The position numbers and the translations under genes were made by a program. A stretch of DNA of 44,686 nucleotides from an uncultured Clostridium sp. (GTDB lineage Bacteria; Bacillota; Clostridia; Peptostreptococcales; Peptostreptococcaceae): assembly GCA_945871955.1 (NCBI GenBank), contig CAMBXR010000020.1, forward strand, positions 1 through 44,686, read 5' to 3'. Below are positions 1 through 8,511 of the stretch, in pieces; position 1 is the stretch's first letter; every line of letters begins with the position of its first letter. The notes beneath the pieces were generated by a model. The model worked only from the letters and a program-made list of their open reading frames with translations, was not told the DNA's origin and searched no databases.

Positions 1-43
1 CTATCCCTGGATCACAGTCAATTATTACTTTTCTTTTTTCCAT
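1..43 (-). CDS. Nucleoside hydrolase, N-terminal fragment (cut by window edge)
   Basis: The first 14 codons read MEKRKVIIDCDPGI. The D-x-D-P-G signature near the N-terminus is the calcium and ribose binding motif of inosine/uridine-preferring nucleoside hydrolases, which split ribonucleosides into base and ribose. The ATG is at 43-41 with a GGGAGGAG ribosome site a few bases upstream. The gene follows cytidine deaminase on the same strand, which fits nucleoside salvage. Only the start is visible, so substrate preference cannot be judged. Confidence 0.7.
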   Translation of the reverse strand, partial: MEKRKVIIDCDPGI

Positions 44-174
44 TTTTATCTCCTCCCAATTTTTCTAAAGGAGATCCTATACGAACTTTTACATAAAATT
101 CACTCAGTTAATATAACAAGGTGCTTTTCCCTTGCTATTTAATACTGTTGGAAATATAAAATTTCCTGCAAATT

Positions 175-211
175 AAAAAAAGCCGTATCTAAGGATTAAC
201 TTAAATACTGC
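175..211 (-). terminator. Leader terminator (possible attenuator) upstream of the nucleoside hydrolase
   Basis: Reading leftward, a 12-bp stem (GCAGTATTTAAG against CTTAGATACGGC, 11 of 12 positions paired with one wobble) and a 6-base loop are followed by seven T residues. It lies about 130 bases before the nucleoside hydrolase start and after the cdd terminator at 321-348, so it probably sits in a leader of the downstream gene. No known riboswitch or T-box consensus could be matched. Confidence 0.5.
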
Positions 212-261
212 CACCATTAAGCTTCCCTAGTTTTTTATACTTGGAGGATCTCGAACAAGTC

Positions 262-276
262 CTAGGAATTTCCTAG
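262..276. repeat. 15-bp palindrome CTAGGAATTTCCTAG
   Basis: Perfect 7-base arms flank one central base, between the cdd terminator and the leader terminator. It could be an operator for the downstream nucleoside hydrolase or the first stem of its leader RNA. No regulator can be assigned. Confidence 0.35.
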
Positions 277-320
277 ATTTTTATTATTATATTATTTTTC
301 ATTCCATATTATACCACAAA

Positions 321-348
321 AAAAGAAGGGAAAAAACCCTTCTTTTTT
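321..348. terminator. Bidirectional terminator after cdd
   Basis: AAAAGAAGGG pairs with CCCTTCTTTT around a 6-base loop, with T runs on both strands. It starts 14 bases past the cdd stop codon. Confidence 0.85.
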
Positions 349-361
349 ACAATATGAAATA

Positions 362-784
362 CTATTTTAAATTTTCTGGACCAAATCCTAATGGTAGCAT
401 TTCTTCTAATGTATATTCTATATAATCGTCAAGATTATCTCTGTCTTTTGCTAAGTATATTTTAAATTCCTTTGGATTACAAAACTCCATCATTACTTGT
501 CTACAAACTCCACATGGAGAACAGTATTCTCCCTCTTCGCCTTTTTTATTTCCAACTATTGCTATTGCATCAAATTCTTTTTGTCCTTCAGATACAGCTT
601 TAAAGAAAGCAGTTCTCTCAGCACAGTTTGTTGGTGTATAAGATGCATTTTCTATGTTACAACCTTTATATATTACTCCATTTTTCCCAAGTAAAGCTGC
701 TCCCACATTAAAATTAGAATATGGTGTATAACAATTATCTTGAGCTTCAAAGGCTTTTTGTATTAATAATTTTATATCTTTCAT
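362..784 (-). CDS. cdd: Cytidine deaminase
   Basis: A 140-residue protein of the usual length for homotetrameric cytidine deaminase, a cytosolic zinc enzyme that converts (deoxy)cytidine to (deoxy)uridine in pyrimidine salvage. The catalytic motif CAERTA at residues 54-59 supplies the first zinc cysteine and the proton-shuttling glutamate E56. PCGVCRQ at 90-96 supplies zinc cysteines C91 and C94. The N-terminal YTPYSNFNVGAA stretch is the nucleoside-binding segment. The ribosome site is GGAAAGG. The next gene in the same direction is a nucleoside hydrolase, although a terminator separates them. Confidence 0.97.
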   Translation of the reverse strand: MKDIKLLIQKAFEAQDNCYTPYSNFNVGAALLGKNGVIYKGCNIENASYTPTNCAERTAFFKAVSEGQKEFDAIAIVGNKKGEEGEYCSPCGVCRQVMMEFCNPKEFKIYLAKDRDNLDDYIEYTLEEMLPLGFGPENLK

Positions 785-948
785 AAGGTATTATATCCTT
801 TCCAATTAAATTATTCATGTAGTTTATATTATGTATTAAAATATAACAAATACATAAAGGATAATTATTATAACATCTATAAATCAAAAAGTACATATTT
901 TTTTGAAATTTAATCATATTTTATTCTTAGCATTTATATCATAAATAT

Positions 949-2376
949 TTATATAGATTCAATTATTTTATTTTTTAATGTAAAAGTTATGGTAGTTCCC
1001 ACACCTTTTTCACTTTCTATTATCATCTTACCGCCATGTAATTTTACTATTTCATTACTTATAGCAAGTCCTAGACCACTTCCTGATTTATTATAATCTT
1101 CTTGGAAGAACTTATCTAAAACTTTATTTAAGTTTTCTTTTTTTATACCTACTCCATTGTCAGTCACTGTAAATGTAGTAAGGTCTTCACCTTGAGATAC
1201 TACAACCACTATATAACCGCCTTCTGAAGTAAATTTTATAGCATTTTGAACTAAGTTGATTAAAACTTGTCTTAATCTATTTTTATCTCCTTGAATATCA
1301 ACAATATTCTCAGTTTTAAACTCTGTAAGAAGTGTAATATTTTTTTCATTGGCTTTTACAGCAAGCTGAGCAACAACTCCCTTTGCCAATTTAGTTACAT
1401 CTACCATATCTATTTGTAATCTTATTCTATCAGATGATAAGCGTGAAAAATCAAGTAAATCCTCTACTAAAGATATCATTCTTTCTGTTTCATCTTGTAT
1501 TATTCCAAGACCTAAATCCAGCTCTTCTTTTCCTATACCTTCATAACCTAAAGTTTCACTCCATCCCTTTATGGATGTTAGAGGTGTTCTAAGTTCATGA
1601 GATACAGAAGATATAAATTCTTCTTTTAACTTTCTACTTTTATCGATTTCAACCGCCATATGTTCAAAAGTACGTACAAGATCTCCTATTTCATCATCAT
1701 GTAGTTCTTCTTTTTTTAATTTAATATTATAATTTCCTTGAGCTAGCTCATTGGCAAATTGTTTTAAATTTTTAAGAGGTCTAATTAAAGATTCTGCAAA
1801 CTTTAAACTAAGTAAAAAAGCAATAATTAAAATAATTACACCTGCTATTATGAAAAAGAAAGTTATCTTCATTATTGTATTATCTATATGTCTTAAAGAT
1901 AAAGTATATCTAACTACTCCTTCAATTTGATTATTCACTTTAAGTGGAACTGATATACTCATTACATGTTCATTAGTTTGTGCTATCTTATAAGTATATG
2001 GTGTTAACCCCTTACCTCTTAAGGCTTTATTTATATCTTCATATTCATACTTTTCATTTGTTCTTATTCCATATTTATCTAAAATAACATTTTTATTTTT
2101 ATCAATAAATTCAACAGTAAAGTTTGTATTGCTGTTAACCTGTCCTTTTTCAAAAATATTATATACTTTATTTTCAAAACTTGATGACTCCATAGCAACA
2201 CCATCATATGTATCCATTGTATATGTGGCTTGAGATATTAAGGACTGTTTAGCTGAGTTATAATAATAGTTTTGTAGATAAAACATAAATAACCCTTCAA
2301 ATAAGGCTACTGTTATAATTATCATGATAAAATAGTATTTGATTACCCTTTTTCTAAGACCTTCTAAATGTAGCAC
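949..2376 (-). CDS. Membrane sensor histidine kinase (HAMP, HisKA, HATPase)
   Basis: The 475-residue protein has a membrane segment at about 12-33, an extracytoplasmic sensor region of about 135 residues, a second membrane segment at about 169-192 and a HAMP linker to about 245. The phosphoacceptor box SSVSHELRTPLTS has its histidine at 260. N, G1 and G2 boxes follow (NLVQNAIKF, DNGVGI, GSGLGLAIS). The start is GTG at 2376, 3 bases after the regulator stop, with AGAAAGGATG upstream, so it is translated from the same message as the response regulator. The architecture is PhoR/ResE/WalK-like. The signal is unknown, and the co-transcribed lipoprotein and HD protein are candidate partners. Confidence 0.95.
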   Translation of the reverse strand: MLHLEGLRKRVIKYYFIMIIITVALFEGLFMFYLQNYYYNSAKQSLISQATYTMDTYDGVAMESSSFENKVYNIFEKGQVNSNTNFTVEFIDKNKNVILDKYGIRTNEKYEYEDINKALRGKGLTPYTYKIAQTNEHVMSISVPLKVNNQIEGVVRYTLSLRHIDNTIMKITFFFIIAGVIILIIAFLLSLKFAESLIRPLKNLKQFANELAQGNYNIKLKKEELHDDEIGDLVRTFEHMAVEIDKSRKLKEEFISSVSHELRTPLTSIKGWSETLGYEGIGKEELDLGLGIIQDETERMISLVEDLLDFSRLSSDRIRLQIDMVDVTKLAKGVVAQLAVKANEKNITLLTEFKTENIVDIQGDKNRLRQVLINLVQNAIKFTSEGGYIVVVVSQGEDLTTFTVTDNGVGIKKENLNKVLDKFFQEDYNKSGSGLGLAISNEIVKLHGGKMIIESEKGVGTTITFTLKNKIIESI

Positions 2377-2379
2377 CTA

Positions 2380-3078
2380 TTATTCATCCTTTCTAAAACA
2401 ATATCCATAACCCCAAACTGTTTGGATATACTTAGGTTTTGATGGATCATCCTCTATTTTATTTCTAATTCTTCTTATATTAACATCCACAATTTTAAAG
2501 TCATATAGGTAATTATTCCCCCATACTTCACTTAAAATTTGATCTCTACTTAAAGATTTTTTAGCATTTACCATTAAATATTTAACTATAGAAAATTCTG
2601 TAGGTGTTAATTCTATTTCTAATCCATTTTTATATAACTTTCTTTTATCTATGTTTAATACGAAAGGATCTGATATAATTTCATTACTTTTAAATTTGTT
2701 ATCATCCTTTTTAACTCTTCTTATAAGGGCTGATACTCTTACTAATAATTCTTTTATACTAAATGGTTTTACCATATAATCATCTGCACCAGATATAAAA
2801 CCTTCTAATTTATCTTCTTCTTGTCCTTTAGCTGTAAGCATTATAATTCCAATTTGGTCAAATTGTTGTCTTATAAATTTACAAATTTCTATTCCACTCA
2901 TATCTGGAAGCATTACATCAAGTAAGGCTATTGATATATCTGGATGATTCGAAAGTTGTTCTATGGCTTCTTGTCCACTTCCAGCTTCTATAATTTCATA
3001 ACCTTCTCTTTTTAGATTAATACTTACAAAACTTCTTATACCTATCTCATCTTCTAAAACTAATATTTTTTCCTTCAT
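2380..3078 (-). CDS. OmpR/PhoB-family response regulator
   Basis: A 232-residue two-domain regulator. The receiver domain has acidic residues near 10-11, phosphoacceptor D54 in LLDVMLPD and the conserved lysine K104 in YMVKPF. A winged-helix domain follows from about 130 (TPTEFSIVKYL, VDVNIRRIRNKIE, TVWGYGYCF). I place the start at ATG 3078, preceded by GGGAGG at good spacing. An in-frame start at 3117 would add 13 residues not typical of receivers and would overlap the upstream gene. The partner kinase is immediately downstream. Confidence 0.95.
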   Translation of the reverse strand: MKEKILVLEDEIGIRSFVSINLKREGYEIIEAGSGQEAIEQLSNHPDISIALLDVMLPDMSGIEICKFIRQQFDQIGIIMLTAKGQEEDKLEGFISGADDYMVKPFSIKELLVRVSALIRRVKKDDNKFKSNEIISDPFVLNIDKRKLYKNGLEIELTPTEFSIVKYLMVNAKKSLSRDQILSEVWGNNYLYDFKIVDVNIRRIRNKIEDDPSKPKYIQTVWGYGYCFRKDE

Positions 3079-3109
3079 TTTAAAGTAATTCCTCCCAAAA
3101 TCTAATATT

Positions 3110-4462
3110 CTATTCATAAATTATAGAAAAATATTCTTTCATGTTATCTAATGTTAAGTCGTATTTTTCAAAAACATTTTTATCTTTCACGATTAATTGA
3201 TAATAGTTACTATCAGTTTCAGCTAGTATACTCTCCATCTTAGGATTTGCTTTTGTCTCATCAACTAAACTTTTAGATGATATTCCTATTTGGAATAATT
3301 CTGTAGGTTCTTTATCATTTTTATCATAATAATAAAATATATATGATGATATATCACCAGATACATTCTTTTGTACATATAATTTATTAGCAAGGTTATC
3401 TGGGACTAAAAATTTAAAGTTATCTTTATAATTATAATAAACTTGACTTATAAATATAGTATCTGCATTTTTTCCACTTTTGTTATTCCATTTTCTCCAA
3501 CTTATAATAGATGATGCTTTACTGCCAGAACTATAGTTTTCAATCATTTTATTATTCAGTACAGGAATCTCAATTATTCCATCATTATTAGTATCTTTTG
3601 CTGGAACATAATAATAATTAAATATAATATTATCATCATTAAATACTTTCTTTAATTTATTATTTTCCATATATAAAATTTGTGTTTTGTATCCACTTTC
3701 TTTCAATGTAGGTATACTTAAAACTACACCTTTTTTATTGTTATATACCTTTCCCATTGTTGTGTATATGTCTTGCACACTTTTTACATCTGTTATTTTT
3801 ACTGAGTTACTTATTTCTAAATTATTATGCTCATCATAATTTAATACAGTAGCATACATATTGGCACTACTATTATCATAGTTCATCATCAATATATCTA
3901 ACTTGTTATCATTATTCATGAATCCTACTTCTATTTTCATATTAGTAAATTTTTTATGATTTTCTAACCAAGTTGGTTCTACATCAGATATTTTTTTTAT
4001 TTCATTATCTTTAATACTATATATTTTCATTGTGGTAACAGAGTTTTTGTTAATAAGTAAAATAACTTCGTCCAATCCATCATTATTTAAGTCATAGAAG
4101 TTTGCATACTCTATATACTCTCCTTCTTCTAAAAAACTATCCTGAGCCACATATCTATTTTCTTCCTTAGAAATAAGTACAAATCCAACTTCATTTACAC
4201 TTAAATTTACATCCTCTTTTTTTTGAAATGCAATTATATTTGAATCTAATTCATTTATTTGACCAACTTGAGAAGAGTTTCGTGGCAAAGTCAAACTTGT
4301 TCCATCCAGTGATTTATTTATAAATGTATATAATTCATTTCTTGATTTGTTATAAATAATATTATCATTAAGTAAATTTTCAGGTGATTCACTACTTGCT
4401 TCACATCCTGTTGTCAAAATACACATAATAGATAATAATGCTGCTACCTTTGGTAACTTCAT
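3110..4462 (-). CDS. Lipoprotein with FG-GAP/VCBS-like calcium-loop repeats
   Basis: About 450 residues. The lipobox LTTGC follows a short hydrophobic signal, so it is an outer-face lipoprotein. Several segments resemble beta-propeller FG-GAP/VCBS repeats with Asp/Asn-rich calcium loops (DLNNDGLDEV, MNNDNKLDIL, DTNNDGIIEI). Start ATG 4462 is chosen because AGGAGGG precedes it; an upstream in-frame start would overlap the HD gene. It lies 10 bases after the HD gene and about 30 bases before the response regulator, so it is probably an accessory of the two-component system. Function unknown; a propeller-type ligand or partner-binding role is inferred. Confidence 0.85.
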   Translation of the reverse strand: MKLPKVAALLSIMCILTTGCEASSESPENLLNDNIIYNKSRNELYTFINKSLDGTSLTLPRNSSQVGQINELDSNIIAFQKKEDVNLSVNEVGFVLISKEENRYVAQDSFLEEGEYIEYANFYDLNNDGLDEVILLINKNSVTTMKIYSIKDNEIKKISDVEPTWLENHKKFTNMKIEVGFMNNDNKLDILMMNYDNSSANMYATVLNYDEHNNLEISNSVKITDVKSVQDIYTTMGKVYNNKKGVVLSIPTLKESGYKTQILYMENNKLKKVFNDDNIIFNYYYVPAKDTNNDGIIEIPVLNNKMIENYSSGSKASSIISWRKWNNKSGKNADTIFISQVYYNYKDNFKFLVPDNLANKLYVQKNVSGDISSYIFYYYDKNDKEPTELFQIGISSKSLVDETKANPKMESILAETDSNYYQLIVKDKNVFEKYDLTLDNMKEYFSIIYE

Positions 4463-4472
4463 ATATTCCCTC

Positions 4473-5096
4473 CTACTTATATTTGTCAGCAAAAAAAGAT
4501 TTAAAATTATTAATTCTTATTTCTTCTTGCTTAATTTTTTCTTTGCATAAATTTGATCTACCTAGTCTATCTGCAAAAGAAAGTAAGCTTATTTCCTCAT
4601 AATCAGAATTTTCTACTATTTCTTTTTCTTTAAAAAATGGTAATTTCTTATCATAAAATAAGGGTTGCATGTGATATTTAACAAGATTACATACTTCATT
4701 AATAAACTTTTCATCATCTGTTACTTGATGTAAAAATTGTCTAGATAGTATTTCTCCTTGTAAATCATGTCCATAAGCAGTGATTTTTCCTTTTCTTTCT
4801 TGTGTTGTTGTTAGTTTTCCTAAATCATGTAAAAGAGCAGCCCACATAAATACTCTTTTATTCTTAGATTTATCTTTATACTCACTGGCTTTGTCTATTA
4901 CTAACAAAGTATGATTTAATACATTTCCTTCTGGATGATGAATTAAATTTTGATTTATATCTTTTAATTTTTTAATTTTAACAAATGGCTTTTGATCAAA
5001 TTCTCCATCATCTATTAATTTTTTAATTTCAACTGATGGTTTATTAGAATTTAACAGTATATCATCCACTTTTAAAAATAATTGTTTACAAGTCAT
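4473..5096 (-). CDS. HD-domain phosphohydrolase
   Basis: The 207-residue protein carries the HD-superfamily metal ligands: an early histidine region (HHPEGNVLNHTLLV), the HD pair in ALLHDLGKLTT, and a later histidine (VKYHMQP) and aspartate (FADRLGRS). This layout resembles the HD module of CCA-adding enzymes and stand-alone HDIG proteins, which hydrolyse phosphate esters of nucleotides. The substrate cannot be deduced. It is the first gene of a tight unit with a lipoprotein, response regulator and kinase, so its activity may be linked to that signalling system. Confidence 0.85.
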   Translation of the reverse strand: MTCKQLFLKVDDILLNSNKPSVEIKKLIDDGEFDQKPFVKIKKLKDINQNLIHHPEGNVLNHTLLVIDKASEYKDKSKNKRVFMWAALLHDLGKLTTTQERKGKITAYGHDLQGEILSRQFLHQVTDDEKFINEVCNLVKYHMQPLFYDKKLPFFKEKEIVENSDYEEISLLSFADRLGRSNLCKEKIKQEEIRINNFKSFFADKYK

Positions 5097-5257
5097 AAAA
5101 TCACTCTTTCTATTTTATTATACATGAAATTTTTCAAAATAAAAGATTACTTTGTTAAGTAAATCTTATTATATTCTAACATAACTTAATAAATTTATTT
5201 ATTCTTATTTTTCCATTATAAATTATTATATATTCTTATACATTTATAAAAATATAA

Positions 5258-5298
5258 AGCTAAATCCTTTTGATATAATATATCAAAAGGATTTAGCT
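5258..5298 (-). terminator. Terminator with perfect 20-bp inverted repeat
   Basis: Two perfect 20-base arms flank a single central base, 16 bases past the stop of the Lys-rich gene. A T-rich tail follows on the minus strand. The stem is much longer than an ordinary terminator. Confidence 0.75.
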
Positions 5299-5313
5299 AC
5301 CTTAATGATTTAA

Positions 5314-6075
5314 TTAAACTTTAGGGAATTTATCATCGGACCATATAATATCTTCTAATTTATTTTCATTTATATTATCTTCTTCGTAAAATTGTGAATT
5401 TTCGTTTTGATCTCCTTCGTCAGCACTTCTAAATATACTTGATTCTACAATATCATCAGTATCTTCTACTTCTACTTCTACTTCTTCTATTGTCTCAACT
5501 TCCATGTCTTCATTGCTTATAGATTTAGTTTTTATTTCTTCTTTTTTGACTGAATGTTTAGATGGCTTTTTACTCTTTTCTTCTTTAGAAGGTTCACTGT
5601 GTTTTTTTGAAGGCTTTTTAGAAGATTTTTTACTAGATTTCTTTAGATTTTCTTTATTTGCATCATCATTTAATTTATTTTTTGAGGATTTTTTGAAATG
5701 TTTTTTTTCTTTTTTATTGATTTTTGGGCTATTTTCTTCCTCTAATTGTTGTGTATTTTTTTTCTCATCCACATCAACAATTTCTTGTGGTTGGCCTTTT
5801 TCCATTTTATGTTTTTTATTTAAAGGTTTCTCTTTTTTATTTAACTCTTCACTGGAAGTAGATTTTTTACTATTTCCAAAATTTAGTCTTCTCTTTCTCT
5901 TATTTTTTCTTGTTGGCTCTTCTTGTACATCTACTTTATCATCTTCTTTATTTTCACTTACTAAATCATTTAATATAACTTCATTATAATCTTCTACATA
6001 TTGAGAATTTTTCTTAGTACTTTTTTGTTGTTTATGTTTCATATTTCTTCTGAGATTCTTATTTGTTTTAAACAA
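5314..6075 (-). CDS. Highly charged Lys-rich, low-complexity protein of unknown function
   Basis: 253 residues. The first two thirds are strongly basic, with repeated SKK, KKPSKKHS and SKEEKSKK tracts. The last third turns acidic (EEVEVEVEDTDD). No signal peptide, membrane segment or recognised domain is visible, and most of the chain should be disordered. The chosen start is a TTG at 6075 preceded by AGGGGGTG at ideal spacing. The first ATG (6042) has only a weak ribosome site. It is last in line after larE and the rRNA methyltransferase. Nucleic-acid, ribosome or spore-core association is conceivable from charge alone but not shown. Confidence 0.75.
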   Translation of the reverse strand: MFKTNKNLRRNMKHKQQKSTKKNSQYVEDYNEVILNDLVSENKEDDKVDVQEEPTRKNKRKRRLNFGNSKKSTSSEELNKKEKPLNKKHKMEKGQPQEIVDVDEKKNTQQLEEENSPKINKKEKKHFKKSSKNKLNDDANKENLKKSSKKSSKKPSKKHSEPSKEEKSKKPSKHSVKKEEIKTKSISNEDMEVETIEEVEVEVEDTDDIVESSIFRSADEGDQNENSQFYEEDNINENKLEDIIWSDDKFPKV

Positions 6076-6148
6076 GTTTACACCCCCTTAAACCTACTTA
6101 TTATAATATATATTCAGTTTAAGGGAATATGTTTAATGTTTTTAAAAA

Positions 6149-7297
6149 TTAATTATTTTTTTTAGGTGGTCTTGGCCCTATATATTGATATAAGTTACTT
6201 TTTAACATACCATTATATAATTTTCTTCTCTTAGTAGCTTCCTGACCAAATTCATTTTCAAAGTCTTCATAAGAAGTTATAAGGTAGTATGACCAGTTTT
6301 TAAGCTTTCTAAATGTATATCCTAATTGTTTATAAAGCATTTTAACTGTGTCAGCATCTTCTAATCTTTCTCCATAAGGTGGGTTAGTTACTATAAATCC
6401 GTATTCTTCATCACTACTAAACTCAGTAGCATCACCATATCTAAATTCTATATAGTCCTCAACACCAGCTATTTCAGCATTTTCTCTAGCTATTTCTAGT
6501 GCTTCTTCATCTATATCATATCCGTAGATTTTAAAATTAGCATCTTCATCAATTTGAGCATAAGCCTCTCTTCTTACATCCCACCAAATTTTTTTATCCA
6601 TAGTTCTCCATTTTTCTGATATAAACTCTCTATTAAGTCCTGGAGCCATATTTATTCCTTTCATGGCAGCTTCTATTAAAAGCGTTCCTGAACCACACAT
6701 TGGATCTACTAAAGTTCTACCTGGTCTCCAAGGTACAAGCTCCATTATGGCAGCAGCTAAAGTTTCTCTAATTGGTGCTTTATTTGCTCTTTCTCTATAT
6801 CCTCTCTTGTGTAGTGCTGTTCCTGATGTATCTATTGTTAAAGTTACTTTGTCTTTATGTATAAATACATATATAGGATATTTTTCTTTATCTTCTTTAA
6901 GTAGTCCCGTTTCTAAGTAGCTTTTCTTTAAACTTTCAACTACAGCTTTTTTTACTATAGATTGTATATCTGGAGTTGAGTATAGTTTTGATTTTATAGA
7001 AGATGCCTTTGATATAGGGAATTGTGCTCCAAATGGTATATATTTTGCCCAGTTTATTCTTTTAGTTCCTTCAAATAGTTCATCGAAACTTCTAGCTTCA
7101 AATTCTGCCACTTTAAGGTGAACTCTCTCAGCACATCTTAAGTATATATTAGATTTCGCTATACCATATTCATCAGTTTTATATGTAACTCTTCCATCTT
7201 CTGTTTTTATTATTTCGTAGCCAAGATTTTTTATTTCTCTTGCTAACATTTTTTCAACACCAAAAAAACATGGTGCAACTAAAGTATAATTTTTCAT
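6149..7297 (-). CDS. THUMP-domain RNA methyltransferase, RlmL/YpsC-like
   Basis: 382 residues. The N-terminal half matches the THUMP RNA-binding module (start MKNYTLVAPCFFGVEKMLA). The C-terminal half is a Rossmann methyltransferase with SAM motif DPMCGSG at 198-204 and catalytic NPPY at 305-308, typical of N2-guanine or N6-adenine methylation. Length and order match B. subtilis YpsC and the N-terminal half of E. coli RlmL, which methylates 23S rRNA G2445. A GGAGG site precedes the ATG. It begins 14 bases after larE and is probably co-transcribed with it. Confidence 0.9.
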   Translation of the reverse strand: MKNYTLVAPCFFGVEKMLAREIKNLGYEIIKTEDGRVTYKTDEYGIAKSNIYLRCAERVHLKVAEFEARSFDELFEGTKRINWAKYIPFGAQFPISKASSIKSKLYSTPDIQSIVKKAVVESLKKSYLETGLLKEDKEKYPIYVFIHKDKVTLTIDTSGTALHKRGYRERANKAPIRETLAAAIMELVPWRPGRTLVDPMCGSGTLLIEAAMKGINMAPGLNREFISEKWRTMDKKIWWDVRREAYAQIDEDANFKIYGYDIDEEALEIARENAEIAGVEDYIEFRYGDATEFSSDEEYGFIVTNPPYGERLEDADTVKMLYKQLGYTFRKLKNWSYYLITSYEDFENEFGQEATKRRKLYNGMLKSNLYQYIGPRPPKKNN

Positions 7298-7311
7298 CTG
7301 TTCCTCCTAAG

Positions 7312-8112
7312 TTAGTTCGTACTTCCCATTTTGTAACCGTTTAAGTCTAAAGTCACGTATTTAAATCCTATTTCTTTGAATTTCAGATTTATTTTATTTA
7401 TCATTTCATCATTGTAAAATTTATTTATTTCACTTTTATCCACTTCTATTCTAGCTAAGTCTTCGTGAAATCTTACTCTATATTGTCTAAAGTTATTATC
7501 TTGTAAAAAGTTTTCTGCCTCTTCAATCATTCTTAATTTTTTATTAGTTATTTTGTGATTTACAGGTATTCTTGTTGCCAAACAAGCAAAAGAAGGCTTA
7601 TTATATGTAGATATATTTAATTCTTCAGATAAAATTCTAATTTCTTCTTTAGTTAGTTTAGCGTTTTTTAGAGGACTTATTATATTTAATTCTTCTAAAG
7701 CTTTAAGTCCCGGTCTATAATCATCTAAATCACTAAAGTTTGTTCCATCTACTATATATTTAATATTATGTTCACTTGCTATTTCTTTTATTTTAGTAAA
7801 TATAAATTTTTTACAATGATAACATCTAAGTGGTCCATTATCTATAAACTCTTTTAGATTTAAATTATCAATATTACATACTATATGATTTACTTTATAG
7901 TCGTTTGCATAATTAATAGATTCTTCAATTTCTCTAGAAGAATGCATCATAGCTTTTATTGTAATAGCATATACATTTTCACCTAAAGTATCTTTAGCAA
8001 TTTTTAATAAAAAATTACTATCTACCCCTCCCGAGTATGCTATTGCAACTTTTCCCATTTTTTTTAAATCATGTTTTAATATATTTAATTTATCTTGTAG
8101 TATTTTATTCAT
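7312..8112 (-). CDS. larE: ATP-dependent sacrificial sulfur transferase LarE
   Basis: 266 residues of the PP-loop family. SGGVDS at 27-32 binds ATP. The FACLATR motif places a cysteine at 177, matching the sacrificial Cys176 of L. plantarum LarE, which gives up its sulfur during synthesis of the nickel-pincer nucleotide cofactor of lactate racemase. DGTNFSDLDDYRPG is a further family signature. I chose ATG 8112, preceded by GGTGGGG; an in-frame TTG lies five codons upstream inside the ribosome site. No larA, larB or larC is in the window, so the cofactor pathway must be completed elsewhere or the protein serves another thiolation. Confidence 0.88.
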   Translation of the reverse strand: MNKILQDKLNILKHDLKKMGKVAIAYSGGVDSNFLLKIAKDTLGENVYAITIKAMMHSSREIEESINYANDYKVNHIVCNIDNLNLKEFIDNGPLRCYHCKKFIFTKIKEIASEHNIKYIVDGTNFSDLDDYRPGLKALEELNIISPLKNAKLTKEEIRILSEELNISTYNKPSFACLATRIPVNHKITNKKLRMIEEAENFLQDNNFRQYRVRFHEDLARIEVDKSEINKFYNDEMINKINLKFKEIGFKYVTLDLNGYKMGSTN

Positions 8113-8511
8113 ATCTATCCCCACCAATTTGATATAATTTATCTATTCTAGTATATAAAAAGACTTTTAATAAATCAAATTTAATATTATAAATTCATAA
8201 AAAAATTCTTCTAAAATCTCCATTTCTTCCTTACAATATAAAACTAATCCTATTTCTATACATATAATTTATATTTTTAGAAATATTAACTAATATATGA
8301 CATCTTATATTTTCATTATAAATTATTTGCAAAACTATAGTATATTGCATATATTCTATTTTTTTAAAAAACTTTTAATTTTTATATAAAATATATTGTT
8401 ATATTCTGTATAAAATTATATAATAAGAAAGTATTTTGTGAAAATATTTTCACGTGAATACTAGAAGATAATTAAACCCAAAAATAATTATTTGGAAAGG
8501 AAAAATAAGTT
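8113..8511. other. Divergent intergenic region between larE and the permease
   Basis: About 400 AT-rich bases with no credible gene. They should hold the leftward larE promoter and the rightward permease promoter. No hexamer pair stands out enough to assign either. The only strong structure is the hairpin at 8431-8461. Confidence 0.5.
8431..8461 (+). promoter_or_regulatory. Palindromic hairpin in the permease leader
   Basis: A perfect 16-bp palindrome (GTGAAAATATTTTCAC, 8438-8453) is extended by outer arms GTATT and AATAC. It ends about 50 bases before the permease ATG. It could be a repressor operator or a 5' mRNA stem. There is no T run, so it is not a terminator. Confidence 0.45.

Noticed and set aside
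170-300. T-box or ykkC-type riboswitch in the nucleoside hydrolase leader
   Set aside because: Fragments such as GGTGGCA and GTTCGAGA recall these classes, but the conserved cores (GGTGGNACCGCG; the ykkC GGTCCGAGAG and AAAAGCCCG blocks) are absent or in the wrong order.
5504-5989. Rightward 161-codon open frame opposite the Lys-rich gene
   Set aside because: It is the mirror of Lys/Glu codons read as Phe/Leu/Ser; the minus-strand gene has the better start signal and a terminator.
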